From VRUE01 sp033856195 (GTDB lineage: Bacteria > Actinomycetota > Thermoleophilia > Solirubrobacterales > 70-9), in the NCBI GenBank assembly GCA_033856195.1, contig JAWVFL010000067.1, positions 1-64,000 of the forward strand: DNA of 64,000 nucleotides, given 5' to 3'. Under the pieces are notes generated by a model. That model worked only from the letters and a program-made list of their open reading frames with translations, was not told the origin of the DNA and did no database searches. A program made the translations under genes and the position numbers. Below are positions 26,269-35,003 of this stretch, piece by piece. Positions within the stretch are counted from its first letter, which is position 1, and every line of letters begins with the position of its first letter.

Positions 26269-28067
26269 TACGGTTCGATCCGGGTCAGTGTGCCGTCGCC
26301 GTTGTTAGCTACCCAGACGGCTTCTTCGCCGACGACGACCGCGCCCGGCTCGTTGCCAACGCCGATCGGGCCGCCGATCACCTCGCCGCTGGCCAGGTCG
26401 ATGCGGCTGACCGAATCGTCGCCGGCGCTGGCGACCCAGACGGCGCTGGTCCCGGCGTCGATTCCGCCAGGCCGTTTGCCAACCTCGATCGGATCGCCAA
26501 GTGTCGAGTGCGTCGCCGGATCGACGCGGGTGACGGTCGTCGAGCGACTGTTGGCGACCCAGACCAAGCCGTGGCCGACCGTGACGCCGGCGGGACCGCG
26601 ACCGGCGAGGATCGGCGGATCGACCGACATCGTGCCGAGGTCGATCCGGCGCACCGTGGCGGTCGAGGCGCTGCTTACCCAGAGGCCGCCGGCGCCGACG
26701 GCGAGTCGGAGCGGCGCCGCGTGCGGGGCGAGGCCACGCTTGACGATGCGCGCGCCACGGGCGTTGATCGCGGTCACGCCGGCGCCGCCTTCATCGGCGA
26801 CCCAGACGCGGCCCCCGCCGAAGGCCAAGGGCCCAGGGCTTCCTCCCACCTCGATCCGGTCGAGTACGCGGCCGCTGACGGGATCGACGCGCAGGACCTC
26901 ACCGCGGCGCGGATTGGACACCCAGACGGAGCCGCCACCGACCGCCACGCCCGAGACACCGGCAGTCAGGCGCTCCGGCTTGCCTACGACCGCCTGCTCC
27001 TCTGGGTCGATCCGCGTCAGGGTGCCGTCGCGCCCGCTGGTCACCCATACCGCGCCCGCCCCGGTGGCAAGCCGCAGCGGGCCCTCGCCCACCGCGATCG
27101 GCGCGGAGACGGAAACGCTGTTGCCGCCGAGCAGGATGAAAGCCAGCGCGACCGCGCCGGCGGCCACGGCGACTCCCGCGCCGAGCCACTGCTTCGTCTT
27201 CGCCGCGAGGCGCCGGCGTCGTTTCGGTGGACCGCCGATTCGCTGCGTCGCCTGCTCGTCGCGAGCCGAGAGCACCCCCGTCGCCGCCGGCGTCGCGCCC
27301 TCCCGCTCGCTCGCGGCCGCGAGCAGCGCCCCGGCCGAGCGGTAGCGGTCCGCCGGGTCCTTCGAGACCGCGCGTTCGATCACCGCGTCGATCCCCTTCG
27401 GGATCTCCGGCTCGGTGTCGGCCTCCTTGCGTGCGTAGGGGACGATCCCGGTCAGGGCCTCGTAGAGCACGCAGCCAAGCGCGTAGACGTCGGCCTCGGG
27501 CCCGACCCGCTCACCGCGCCACTGCTCAGGCGCCATGTACTCGACCGTGCCGACGATCGAGGCGCCGGCTCCCGACCCCGTCTCCGCGTAGGCCTTGGCG
27601 AGGCCGAAGTCGGAGAGATAGGCGCGCTCGCCTTCGACCAAGATGTTGTGCGGCTTGACGTCGCGATGGACGATGCCGGCGGCGTGAGCGGCATCGAGGG
27701 CTTCGGCTACCTGGCCGAGCAGGTGGACCGCCCTCCCCGGCTCGAGCGGCCCTTCGCGGTCGATCAGCTTGCGCAGGTCGCCACCCTCGATCAGGCGCAT
27801 CGAGACGATCAGCTCGCCGTCTTCCTCGCGGGCGTCGTAGACCGGCACCACGCTGGGATGCTCGAGGCGGGCGGCGAGGCGGGACTCGCTGAGAAAGCGG
27901 CGACGGAACTTCTCATCGTCGGCGAGCTCGCCGGCGATCACCTTGAGCGCCACCGGCCGGTCCAGGGCCAGCTGGGTGGCCCGGTAGACGACGCCCATGC
28001 CGCCGCGGGCGATCAGCGAGTCGATCCGGTAGCCGGCGAGTGTCGATCCGATTGCTGGGTCTCCCAC
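26268..28067 (-). CDS. membrane Ser/Thr protein kinase with extracellular beta-propeller sensor
   Basis: Hanks-type kinase. The kinase domain spans residues 13-255: glycine loop ARGGMGVVYRA, K42 in ALKVI, HRDVKPHN with D136, DFGLAK (153-155) and GTVEYMAPE. A basic juxtamembrane stretch (PKRRRRLAAK) leads to one TM helix (about 294-314). The outside part (about 325-599) has six or more repeats of the type GxGAVWVTSxxDGTLTRIDP, an NHL/YVTN-like propeller replacing the PASTA domains of PknB. GTG 28067 gives the usual GSTLAGYRI start; an upstream TTG at 28100 would add 11 residues. Possibly linked with the TolB-like secreted propeller upstream. Confidence 0.92.
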   Translation of the reverse strand: MGDPAIGSTLAGYRIDSLIARGGMGVVYRATQLALDRPVALKVIAGELADDEKFRRRFLSESRLAARLEHPSVVPVYDAREEDGELIVSMRLIEGGDLRKLIDREGPLEPGRAVHLLGQVAEALDAAHAAGIVHRDVKPHNILVEGERAYLSDFGLAKAYAETGSGAGASIVGTVEYMAPEQWRGERVGPEADVYALGCVLYEALTGIVPYARKEADTEPEIPKGIDAVIERAVSKDPADRYRSAGALLAAASEREGATPAATGVLSARDEQATQRIGGPPKRRRRLAAKTKQWLGAGVAVAAGAVALAFILLGGNSVSVSAPIAVGEGPLRLATGAGAVWVTSGRDGTLTRIDPEEQAVVGKPERLTAGVSGVAVGGGSVWVSNPRRGEVLRVDPVSGRVLDRIEVGGSPGPLAFGGGRVWVADEGGAGVTAINARGARIVKRGLAPHAAPLRLAVGAGGLWVSSASTATVRRIDLGTMSVDPPILAGRGPAGVTVGHGLVWVANSRSTTVTRVDPATHSTLGDPIEVGKRPGGIDAGTSAVWVASAGDDSVSRIDLASGEVIGGPIGVGNEPGAVVVGEEAVWVANNGDGTLTRIEP

Positions 28068-28105
28068 GCGGCGGTTATATCGCCAGGCCCAGCCAAACAA
28101 CCCGC

Positions 28106-28150
28106 TCCGCTGTTCCTTCGCCCGAAATACCGGGGCAAAGGAACAGCGGA
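28106..28150. repeat. intergenic palindrome, core GTTCCTT(T/C)GCCC
   Basis: tccgctgttcctt (28106-28118) and aaggaacagcgga (28138-28150) are perfect 13-bp arms, extended by near-matching cgccc/ggggc. It sits between the TolB-like gene and the kinase gene, where it could act as a terminator. It shares its core with the palindrome at 19903-19937. Confidence 0.7.
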
Positions 28151-28161
28151 GGCTGGGTTAG

Positions 28162-29229
28162 TCAGCGGATTCGCGTCGGCATCGGCTGCCAGGTAATCAC
28201 CGGGCCGATACTCGAGGCGACCGAGCCGCTTTCCAAGGAGAAGCCCTGCGCCAGGTCGGCGCTGCGGCGGCTGGAAACGTCGATCGCGGAGAGCGTCTCG
28301 GCTTCTTCGGTGGCGATGAACGCCGCCACGCGGCGGCCGTCGGAGGAGAAGACCGAGTTGGTCGACGAGTTGTCGGCGACCTCGCTCAGCTTGTGGGCAC
28401 GGCCGGGACCGATCTTCTTCACCCAGAGGCCCTGATCGCGGCGGAAGAGCAGCAGCTGCGCTCCCGGCGCGACGTCTTCGACGAACGAGGAGCCGGCGCC
28501 GGCGACCTGGACGCGCACGCTGCTGCCGTTGCGGCGCATGGTGAAGATGTCGGCGTAGGCACCCGGGCCTTCGCCGCTCTGGCCGCGACTGAAGACGATC
28601 CCGCCATTGAAGTAGCGGGGCGAGAACTCGTCGATGTGACCGGTCTTGCTCAGGCGCGCCAGGCCGGCCCCGGAAGGCCGCACCGAAAAGACGTCGTCGG
28701 CGAAGCCGCCGCCGGTCTCGGGAATGCTGCGGACGAAGACGATCGCTCGTCCGTCCGGGGAGAACGAGGCTTCATGCTCGTCGTAGGCGCCGCTGGCGAG
28801 CGGTCGGGCGCTGCCGCCGAGATTGACGCGGTAGAGGTCACGCAGGCTGCCCTCGCTTGCCGCGCGCTCGAAGACGACGTAGCGGGCATCGGGCGAGAAC
28901 TGGGGCCGGCTGTCGACCTCGGGCCCGGCGGTCAGCTTGTGCTGGCCGGTGCCGTCGGCGCGCATCGCCCAGACGTCATCGCTGCGGACGAAGGCGATCT
29001 TGCGTCCGTCGGCGGAGAAGTCCGGTTCGCTGTCGGCCGCGTCTTCGGTGAGCTGGTTGAGGCGCCCTTCCTTGGCAGCGTAGAGACCGCCTTTGACGAC
29101 GCCGCCTTCCTCGCTTTTTGCCTGTGAGAAGACCACTGCGCCGGTTCGCGAGGAAGCGGCGGAGGCCGTTGCCGGGATCGCGAGGGCGAGGAGGACGAGG
29201 AGCGCTGTGTAGATCGAACGGTTGAGCAT
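28162..29229 (-). CDS. secreted TolB-like beta-propeller protein
   Basis: 355 aa with a signal peptide (TALLVLLALAIPATASAAS). WD40-like/PD40 repeats of the form F(S/A)xDGRKIAFVR (EPDFSADGRKIAFV, RPQFSPDARYVVFE, EASFSPDGRAIVFV) occur about six times and build a propeller in the cell envelope. ATG 29229 is preceded by AAGGGA. No peptidase domain is fused, so a binding or scaffold role is likelier than catalysis. It is followed by the propeller-bearing kinase on the same strand. Confidence 0.85.
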   Translation of the reverse strand: MLNRSIYTALLVLLALAIPATASAASSRTGAVVFSQAKSEEGGVVKGGLYAAKEGRLNQLTEDAADSEPDFSADGRKIAFVRSDDVWAMRADGTGQHKLTAGPEVDSRPQFSPDARYVVFERAASEGSLRDLYRVNLGGSARPLASGAYDEHEASFSPDGRAIVFVRSIPETGGGFADDVFSVRPSGAGLARLSKTGHIDEFSPRYFNGGIVFSRGQSGEGPGAYADIFTMRRNGSSVRVQVAGAGSSFVEDVAPGAQLLLFRRDQGLWVKKIGPGRAHKLSEVADNSSTNSVFSSDGRRVAAFIATEEAETLSAIDVSSRRSADLAQGFSLESGSVASSIGPVITWQPMPTRIR

Positions 29230-29339
29230 TGGATTCCCTTTCGGGTCGGTTGCATTTGCACAACCGATGCTCCGCTCGCGAGGCGTACGCGCCAACGACG
29301 CCGGCGTCACCGATCGAGCCGGCTTTGGCCCGGTCTGGG

Positions 29340-29921
29340 TCAGCGGTCGAGGCCGAGCTCGATCACGCGGGCGGCGATCAGGCGCGGGCGCTCGCGGCCG
29401 GACTCGCCCGGGACCTCGAGCTTGGCGGCGAGCGCGTCGAGGCGGCGCTGGGCGGTGCGCTCGCTGACGTGCAGCACCTCGGCGATCTCGGCGCGGGTGG
29501 CCGGCCGGCCCGCGAAGGCGCCCTCGCTGCGGTAGGGAGCAACCAGCGCTGATGCCGTCGCCCGCTCCTCTTCGGTCAACGCGACGCCGGGGCCGCTGGC
29601 GGCCACGGTGCCGCCGGCTCGCCCTGGAATCGGATCGGAGACTTCGAGGCGGTGACCGCCGACGATCAGCGTGTCGCCGGCGCGCAGGCGCCGCGGCCGG
29701 TCGAGCGCCTCGCCGTTGAGCGCGGTGCCGTTGCGGCTGTCGAGGTCAGTCGCCATCAGCATGCCGCCGCGGTTCTCGATCTCGAGGTGGTTCCAGGAGA
29801 CCGCCTCGTCGTCGATGTGGATCTCGGCCTCGGGATCGCGCCCGACCACGGTGCGCTCAGCAGAGAGCGCCACCGATCTTGGCTCGCCGCCCTCGCCCGT
29901 CAACCAGATGCGCGCGTCCAT
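29340..29921 (-). CDS. FHA-domain protein with C-terminal helix-turn-helix
   Basis: 193 aa. The FHA domain (about 1-100) shows GRDPEAEI, SWNHLEI (the SxxH phosphothreonine-binding motif) and DLDSRNGTALNG. The C-terminal part (about 120-193) has EIAEVLHVSERTAQRRLDAL, a predicted helix-turn-helix. It probably reads phosphothreonine signals from a kinase such as the one at 26268-28067 and acts on DNA, but this link is inferred. ATG 29921; divergent from rpiA. Confidence 0.82.
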   Translation of the reverse strand: MDARIWLTGEGGEPRSVALSAERTVVGRDPEAEIHIDDEAVSWNHLEIENRGGMLMATDLDSRNGTALNGEALDRPRRLRAGDTLIVGGHRLEVSDPIPGRAGGTVAASGPGVALTEEERATASALVAPYRSEGAFAGRPATRAEIAEVLHVSERTAQRRLDALAAKLEVPGESGRERPRLIAARVIELGLDR

Positions 29922-29948
29922 CTCGTCGCGAGCATAGAGTCCCGCCCG

Positions 29949-30602
29949 GTGACCGACGCCGACGCCGAGAAGCGCATCGCCGCCGAGGCGGCGGCGGAGC
30001 TGGTCGAGGACGGGATGACCGTGGGCCTCGGCACTGGATCCACCGTGGCCCACCTTCTGCCTGCCATTGCCGCTCGCGGCGTCAGCGGGATCCGCTGCGT
30101 TGCCACCTCGGTCGCCACCGAGGAGCAGGCGCGGCAGCTGGGAATTCCAGTCGAGGAGTTCAGCAAGCTGGAGAAGCTCGACATCGCGATCGACGGCACC
30201 GACCAGGTGACGCCGGACGGCTGGCTGATCAAGGGCGGTGGCGGCGCTCACCTGCGCGAGAAGATCGTCGCCGCGGCTGCCGAGCGCTTCGTCGTCATCG
30301 CCGACTCGAGCAAGCCGGTCGACTCGCTCAGCGCCCCCGTGCCCCTCGAGCTCTTCGAATTTGGGATCGCCTCGACGCTCAAGCGCCTGGGCTCGGCCGT
30401 CGAGCTGCGCGGCGACACATCGCTCAGCCCCGACGCCGGCCTCGTCGCCGACTACCGGGGTGAGATCGGCGATCCCGCCGCACTCGCCGCCCGCCTGGAG
30501 GCAGATCCAGGCGTTGCTGCTCATGGCCTCTTTCCGCCGGATATGGTGAGCGCGGTGCTGGTGGGGGCCGGAGGCGCCGTCGAACGCTTGACCCTGAGCT
30601 GA
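29949..30602 (+). CDS. rpiA: ribose-5-phosphate isomerase A
   Basis: Interconverts ribose-5-P and ribulose-5-P. 217 aa from GTG 29949. Motifs: GLGTGSTVAHL, IDGTDQV (catalytic Asp region), KGGGGAHLREKIVA (catalytic Glu) and SSKPVD. Starts 27 bases from the divergent FHA gene. The FAD-linked oxidase follows 16 bases downstream and may be co-transcribed. Confidence 0.94.
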   Translation: MTDADAEKRIAAEAAAELVEDGMTVGLGTGSTVAHLLPAIAARGVSGIRCVATSVATEEQARQLGIPVEEFSKLEKLDIAIDGTDQVTPDGWLIKGGGGAHLREKIVAAAAERFVVIADSSKPVDSLSAPVPLELFEFGIASTLKRLGSAVELRGDTSLSPDAGLVADYRGEIGDPAALAARLEADPGVAAHGLFPPDMVSAVLVGAGGAVERLTLS

Positions 30603-30618
30603 CTTCGAGGAGACCCAA

Positions 30619-31983
30619 ATGAGTGACTTCACCGGGCTGGCCATCGCCGGCCGCATTGCCACGCCGAGCGACCCCGACTGGGATCAGGCGCGTGCGGCAT
30701 GGAACCTTGCCGCCGACCAGCGCCCGGAGGCCGTCGCCTTCGCCGAGAGCGCTGACGACGTCGCAAAGACGGTGCGATTCGCGGCCGACAACGACCTCAG
30801 GGTCGCCGGTCAGGGGACCGGCCACGGCGCCGTCGCTCTCGGTTCGCTGGAGGCGACGATCCTGCTCAAGACCGAGCGGATGCGGGGGATCGAGGTCGAC
30901 CCGGACGCGCAGACGGCGCGGGTCGAGGCCGGCGTCCTGGTAGTAGAGCTGAGCGAAGCGGCACAGGCCCATGGCATGAGCTCGATGCCGGGGTCCTCGC
31001 CGGACGTCGGCGTCACCGGCTACACCCTCGGCGGCGGCCTCAGCTGGCTCGGCCGGCGCTACGGCTTCGCCTGCAACAGGGTGCGCGCGATCGAGCTGGT
31101 CGGCGCCGACGGCGAGCCGCGGACAGTCGACGCCGAGAACGAGCCGGACCTCTTCTGGGCACTGCGCGGCGGCGGTGGCGGCTACGCGATCGTCACCGCC
31201 CTGCAGCTCGACCTGGTCCCGATCTCCGAGATCTACGCCGGCGCACTCGTCTTCCCGGCCGAGCTCGGCGCCGAGGCGGTCCGCGTTTACCGTGACTGGG
31301 CCGCCGGCGTCTCCGACGACGTCACCTCGGTCGTCCGTTTCATCACCCCGCCCCCGCTCCCCGACGTCCCCGAGCCGATCCGCGGCCGCCCGCTGCTGAC
31401 GATCGACGGCGCCTGCATCGGCAGCCGGGCTGACGGCGAAGCGACGGTGGCACCGCTGCGCGAGCTTGGCGAGACGATCATGGATACCTGGGGTCAGATC
31501 CCGAGCGAGGGTCTCTGCCGGATCCACATGGACCCGGAGAACCCGGTGCCCGGCATGGGTCATCACGCCCTGCTCCGCGAGCTTCCCGACGAGGCGATCG
31601 AGACCTTCGCCGGCGTGGCCGGGTCGGAGTCGAACACGCCGTTGCTGCTCACCGAGCTGCGCCATCTCGGCGGAGCGCTTGGCCGTCCCGACGAGAACGG
31701 CGGCGCCCTAACCCATCTCGACGCCGACTTCGCCCTCTTCGGCGTCGGCATGCTGATGACGCCGGAGCTGGGCGAAGCGATCGATGCTCACCTCGACCGC
31801 GTCACCGAGGCGATGAGCCCCTGGGCGGTCGAGGGCGGCTACTTCAACTTCGCCGAGCGCCCCAGCGACGCCGACGCGATTCTTTCCCCCGAGGTCTGCG
31901 CCCGCCTGGCCGACGTGAAGCGCCGCTACGACCCCGACAACCGGATCGTCGCCAACCACGCCGTCGCGATCGCATCTCCCTAA
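30619..31983 (+). CDS. FAD-linked oxidase (berberine-bridge/PCMH family)
   Basis: 454 aa. The FAD-binding PCMH domain (about 35-205) has ESADDVAKTVRFA, GQGTGHGAV with the His used for flavin attachment, and GVTGYTLGGGLSWLGRRYG. The BBE motif near the C-terminus (YFNFAERPSDADAILSPE, LADVKRRYDPDNRIVANH) is complete. Such enzymes oxidise sugars, alcohols or secondary metabolites; the substrate here is unknown. No Sec signal peptide is evident. Confidence 0.88.
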   Translation: MSDFTGLAIAGRIATPSDPDWDQARAAWNLAADQRPEAVAFAESADDVAKTVRFAADNDLRVAGQGTGHGAVALGSLEATILLKTERMRGIEVDPDAQTARVEAGVLVVELSEAAQAHGMSSMPGSSPDVGVTGYTLGGGLSWLGRRYGFACNRVRAIELVGADGEPRTVDAENEPDLFWALRGGGGGYAIVTALQLDLVPISEIYAGALVFPAELGAEAVRVYRDWAAGVSDDVTSVVRFITPPPLPDVPEPIRGRPLLTIDGACIGSRADGEATVAPLRELGETIMDTWGQIPSEGLCRIHMDPENPVPGMGHHALLRELPDEAIETFAGVAGSESNTPLLLTELRHLGGALGRPDENGGALTHLDADFALFGVGMLMTPELGEAIDAHLDRVTEAMSPWAVEGGYFNFAERPSDADAILSPEVCARLADVKRRYDPDNRIVANHAVAIASP

Positions 31984-32133
31984 GCCAGTCTCGGACAGCC
32001 GCGTGCCCCGCGATCGGTAGTCCGGCCAGCCTAGCTCGGCCCTTTGATCTCCGCTGGGCGTGACCTCCTCTGCACTGCTCGCGGCATCGGTCTGCTGGAG
32101 ATCGAATTGGAGAGTCGTGGGAGGAAGTGGGAG

Positions 32134-32157
32134 ATAGTGGTAGGATAACCCCACTAT
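32134..32157 (+). promoter_or_regulatory. inverted repeat over the start of the antitoxin-like gene
   Basis: atagtgg (32134-32140) and ccactat (32151-32157) form a perfect inverted repeat overlapping the ATG at 32156. G-rich gtggga repeats precede it. The position suits an autoregulatory operator or a hairpin covering the ribosome site. Confidence 0.4.
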
Positions 32158-32647
32158 GGCTTTCGTTGTTTCGACCAAGCAAGGTGCTTTTGAGGTGCGC
32201 GAGTCCTTCAGCACTCCCAGAGGGCCCCGAAGTCGCACCCTGGCCACGTTCAGGGAGCTGACCGACGAGGTGATCGAGAAAGCGCGTGAAAAGTCCGCAA
32301 AACCGCCAACCCCGCAGGAGCTGCGAGACGCGGCCAGGAGGGCCGGAGCACCGGTCGCGACCGCGCCGGCCGATACAGCGGCACGAAACCTGATCGCCGA
32401 ACTCGCCAAGGGTCGAACGCTCGATCCCAAGCTACGCCAGCTCCTCGTCGATGCGCTAGGGGATGGATGGACGGAACCCGCCACCAGTCCCAGCGCCTCC
32501 CGCTCAGCCGCGGAGTGGATCGCCGCTACGCCGAAACAGCGAGGCAAAACCCTCGAGGAACTGCTGCTTCTGGCCGACGCCCTCCCATCGGCGGGCCGCA
32601 AGGGCAAGCCGCTTCGGTTTCCGAAATTGCGTTCGACCCCCGCATGA
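32156..32647 (+). CDS. antitoxin-like/partner protein of the nucleotidyltransferase
   Basis: 163 aa, mostly helical and charged, with no recognised catalytic motif. It begins MAFVVSTKQGAFEVRES; TPRGPRSRTLATFRELTD and ELRDAARRAGAPV resemble proteins I recall next to actinobacterial nucleotidyltransferases. It overlaps the downstream nucleotidyltransferase by ATGA (32644-32647), so the products are made together. A DNA-binding or antitoxin role is plausible but not shown by sequence. Confidence 0.65.
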   Translation: MAFVVSTKQGAFEVRESFSTPRGPRSRTLATFRELTDEVIEKAREKSAKPPTPQELRDAARRAGAPVATAPADTAARNLIAELAKGRTLDPKLRQLLVDALGDGWTEPATSPSASRSAAEWIAATPKQRGKTLEELLLLADALPSAGRKGKPLRFPKLRSTPA

Positions 32648-33240
32648 GGATTGCAGCCGTGGCCAAAGCAACTTCCAAACCCAATGTCTCGCTGCCGGAC
32701 AAGGTGATCGCGATCCACGAGCAGCTCCGCGCGGCCAAAATCCCGCACGCGATCGGCGGCGCCCTTGCTCTTGCCTATTACGCCGAGCCTCGGACGACCA
32801 TCGACGTCGATGTCAATGTCTTCGTATCGGCCCACCGTTGGCAGGAGGTGACAGAGACGCTCGCGCCGCTGGGTATCGCAACCCAGGATCTCGACCCGGC
32901 CGCCCTCGAACGAGACGGACAGTGCCGCCTATGGTGGGACGACAACCCCATAGACCTCTTCTTCGCCAACGACGAGATTCACGAGGAGATGCGCAAGGAA
33001 GTCCGACGCGTCCCTTTCGCTCACGCGACCGTGCCAATCCTCGCCCCCGAGCACCTTGCGATCTGCAAGGCCATGTTCGACCGACCAAAGGACTGGCTGG
33101 ACATTGAACAGATGCTCATCGCAGCCGACGATCTCAAGATCGAGGATGTCGAGGCTTGGTTGAAGCGGATGGTCGGCGAAGACGACCACCGCCTCCTCCG
33201 CCTCAAGCAGCTGAAAGCCAAACTGGCTATCGCCGAGTAG
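32644..33240 (+). CDS. nucleotidyltransferase, AbiEii/DUF6036-like
   Basis: 198 aa. Minimal nucleotidyltransferase fold: IGGALALAYYAEPRTTIDVDV gives the GG helix and the DxD pair (D54, D56), with a third acidic residue in NPIDLFF (D104). AbiEii-type proteins of type IV toxin-antitoxin systems nucleotidylate or inactivate host targets such as tRNA. Related solitary enzymes could have other roles. The gene overlaps its partner by 4 bases and abuts the convergent pgl stop with no gap. Confidence 0.8.
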   Translation: MRIAAVAKATSKPNVSLPDKVIAIHEQLRAAKIPHAIGGALALAYYAEPRTTIDVDVNVFVSAHRWQEVTETLAPLGIATQDLDPAALERDGQCRLWWDDNPIDLFFANDEIHEEMRKEVRRVPFAHATVPILAPEHLAICKAMFDRPKDWLDIEQMLIAADDLKIEDVEAWLKRMVGEDDHRLLRLKQLKAKLAIAE

Positions 33241-33912
33241 CTACTGGCCTACGGCGGCCTGGTCGGCAACCACGGTCATGTTCGGGTTCTCAACCCGGCC
33301 GGCCGGGATCGAGGTATCGCCGGCGAGGAGCTTGGTCAGGGGCTCGACCTTTTTCGGGCCGGTGACGAGCCAGATGATCTGGCGAGCCGTGTTGAGAGCT
33401 GGATAGGTGAGGGTCATACGGCGATAGCCCTGGTAGGCGGTCTCGGTGAGGGCGACGCGGCGGTCGGTGACCTCGAGGACCGGGTCGCCCGGCACCAGCG
33501 AGGCGGTGTGGCCGTCGGGGCCGAGGCCAAGATGAACACAGTCGAGCGGGTCGGGAAGCGTGTTTTCGTAGTCGCGCGCCGCACCATCGAGATCGCGCTG
33601 GGTTACCGGCATCGGGCGCAGCGCCGACTGGTGGTCCATCGAGAGACCGAGCACCATGTGGGTGAGGTTGCGATCCTCGCTGCCGGGCGAGGCGATTCGC
33701 TCGTCGACCTGGAACAGCTCGGTCTCGGGCCAGGGCATCTGCTCGTCTTCGCCGAGCATCGCCAGCATCGCCCAGGGGGTGCGACCGCCGCTCATCGCCA
33801 GCGAGAAGATGTTGCGCTCGGCGACCGCGGCTGCACCGACCGCCGCGATTAACTCGGCGGCACGGCGCGCCGCCGCCTTTTCGTCGGCGCAGACCTCGAG
33901 CTCGATCGCCAT
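33241..33912 (-). CDS. pgl: 6-phosphogluconolactonase
   Basis: Hydrolyses 6-phosphogluconolactone, the second step of the oxidative pentose phosphate pathway. 223 aa, with MSGGRTPWAML, the FQVDERI strand and the signature LGLGPDGHTASLVPG. Start ATG 33912. It lies 11 bases downstream of gnd on the same strand. Confidence 0.93.
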   Translation of the reverse strand: MAIELEVCADEKAAARRAAELIAAVGAAAVAERNIFSLAMSGGRTPWAMLAMLGEDEQMPWPETELFQVDERIASPGSEDRNLTHMVLGLSMDHQSALRPMPVTQRDLDGAARDYENTLPDPLDCVHLGLGPDGHTASLVPGDPVLEVTDRRVALTETAYQGYRRMTLTYPALNTARQIIWLVTGPKKVEPLTKLLAGDTSIPAGRVENPNMTVVADQAAVGQ

Positions 33913-33923
33913 GGCTGCCGCGC

Positions 33924-34940
33924 CTAGGACGGCTTCTCGTCGTGGCCGCCGAACTGCTTGCGCATCGCCGAGAGCACTTTGTCGGCAAAGTCGTCAAGGC
34001 CGCGCGAGGCGAAGCGCTCGTATAGCGCGGTCGTAAGGACCGGCGCCGGCACGCCCTCGTCGATCGCCGCGATCGAGGTCCAGCGGCCCTCGCCGGAGTC
34101 CGAGACGCGCCCGGCGAAATCGGCGAGGTCGGGCGATTCCTGCATCGAGGCGGCGGTCAGGTCGAGCAGCCAGGAGCCGATCACGCTGCCCCGGCGCCAG
34201 ACCTCGGCCACCTCGGGCAGGTCGAGGTCGTACTGGTAGTACTCGGGCTGCTCCAGCGGCGCGGTCTCGGCATCGGCCTCGCGCTGGACCTTGCCGGCGT
34301 TGGCATTCTTGAGGATGTTGAGCCCCTCCGCGTAGGCCGCCATTAGGCCGTACTCGATGCCGTTGTGGACCATCTTCACGAAGTGGCCGGCGCCGTTGGG
34401 GCCGCAGTGCAGGTAGCCGTTCTCGGCCGGGCCGGGATCGCCTGAGCGTCCCGGCGTGCGCTCGGCCGACTCGACCCCAGGCGCGAGCGAGGCGAAGACC
34501 GGGTCGAGCCGCTCGACCGCGCCGTCGGGCCCGCCGATCATCAGGCAGTAGCCACGCTCGAGGCCGAAGACGCCACCGCTGGTGCCGCAGTCGACGAAGT
34601 CGACACCCTGCTCGCGCAAGATGCCGGCGCGGCGGATGTCGTCACGGTAGTAGGAGTTGCCGCCGTCGACGATCGCGTCGCCGGACTCCAGCGCGGCGGC
34701 GACGTCCTCGATCGTCTTCTCGGTGATCTCGCCCGCCGGCACCATCACCCAGACCGAGCGCGGCGCGCTCAGCTTCGAGGCAAGATCCTGCAGGGACGAG
34801 GCGCCATCGGCGCCCTCCCCGGCCAGCTCGGAGACAGCGTCGGGGTTGACGTCGTAGACGACAAGGCGGTGGCCGTCGCGCATCAGCCTGCGGGCCATGT
34901 TGGCCCCCATGCGGCCGAGCCCCACCATTCCCAGCTCCAT
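33924..34940 (-). CDS. gnd: 6-phosphogluconate dehydrogenase (decarboxylating), short form
   Basis: 338 aa, the short GndA type rather than the approx. 470-aa type. Rossmann start MVGLGRMGANMARRL; substrate motifs DGGNSYYRDDIRR, DCGTSGGVFGL and GPNGAGHFVKMVHNGIEYG with the catalytic Lys and Asn. Produces ribulose-5-P, CO2 and reduced cofactor; the short form is often NAD-dependent. Divergent from zwf, with 63 bases between the starts. Confidence 0.94.
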   Translation of the reverse strand: MELGMVGLGRMGANMARRLMRDGHRLVVYDVNPDAVSELAGEGADGASSLQDLASKLSAPRSVWVMVPAGEITEKTIEDVAAALESGDAIVDGGNSYYRDDIRRAGILREQGVDFVDCGTSGGVFGLERGYCLMIGGPDGAVERLDPVFASLAPGVESAERTPGRSGDPGPAENGYLHCGPNGAGHFVKMVHNGIEYGLMAAYAEGLNILKNANAGKVQREADAETAPLEQPEYYQYDLDLPEVAEVWRRGSVIGSWLLDLTAASMQESPDLADFAGRVSDSGEGRWTSIAAIDEGVPAPVLTTALYERFASRGLDDFADKVLSAMRKQFGGHDEKPS

Positions 34941-35003
34941 GGCCTAACCCTACGCGAGCCGGGCGACGCTTGGCCAGAGGGCCAACGGGTAGCCTGGCGG
35001 GCG

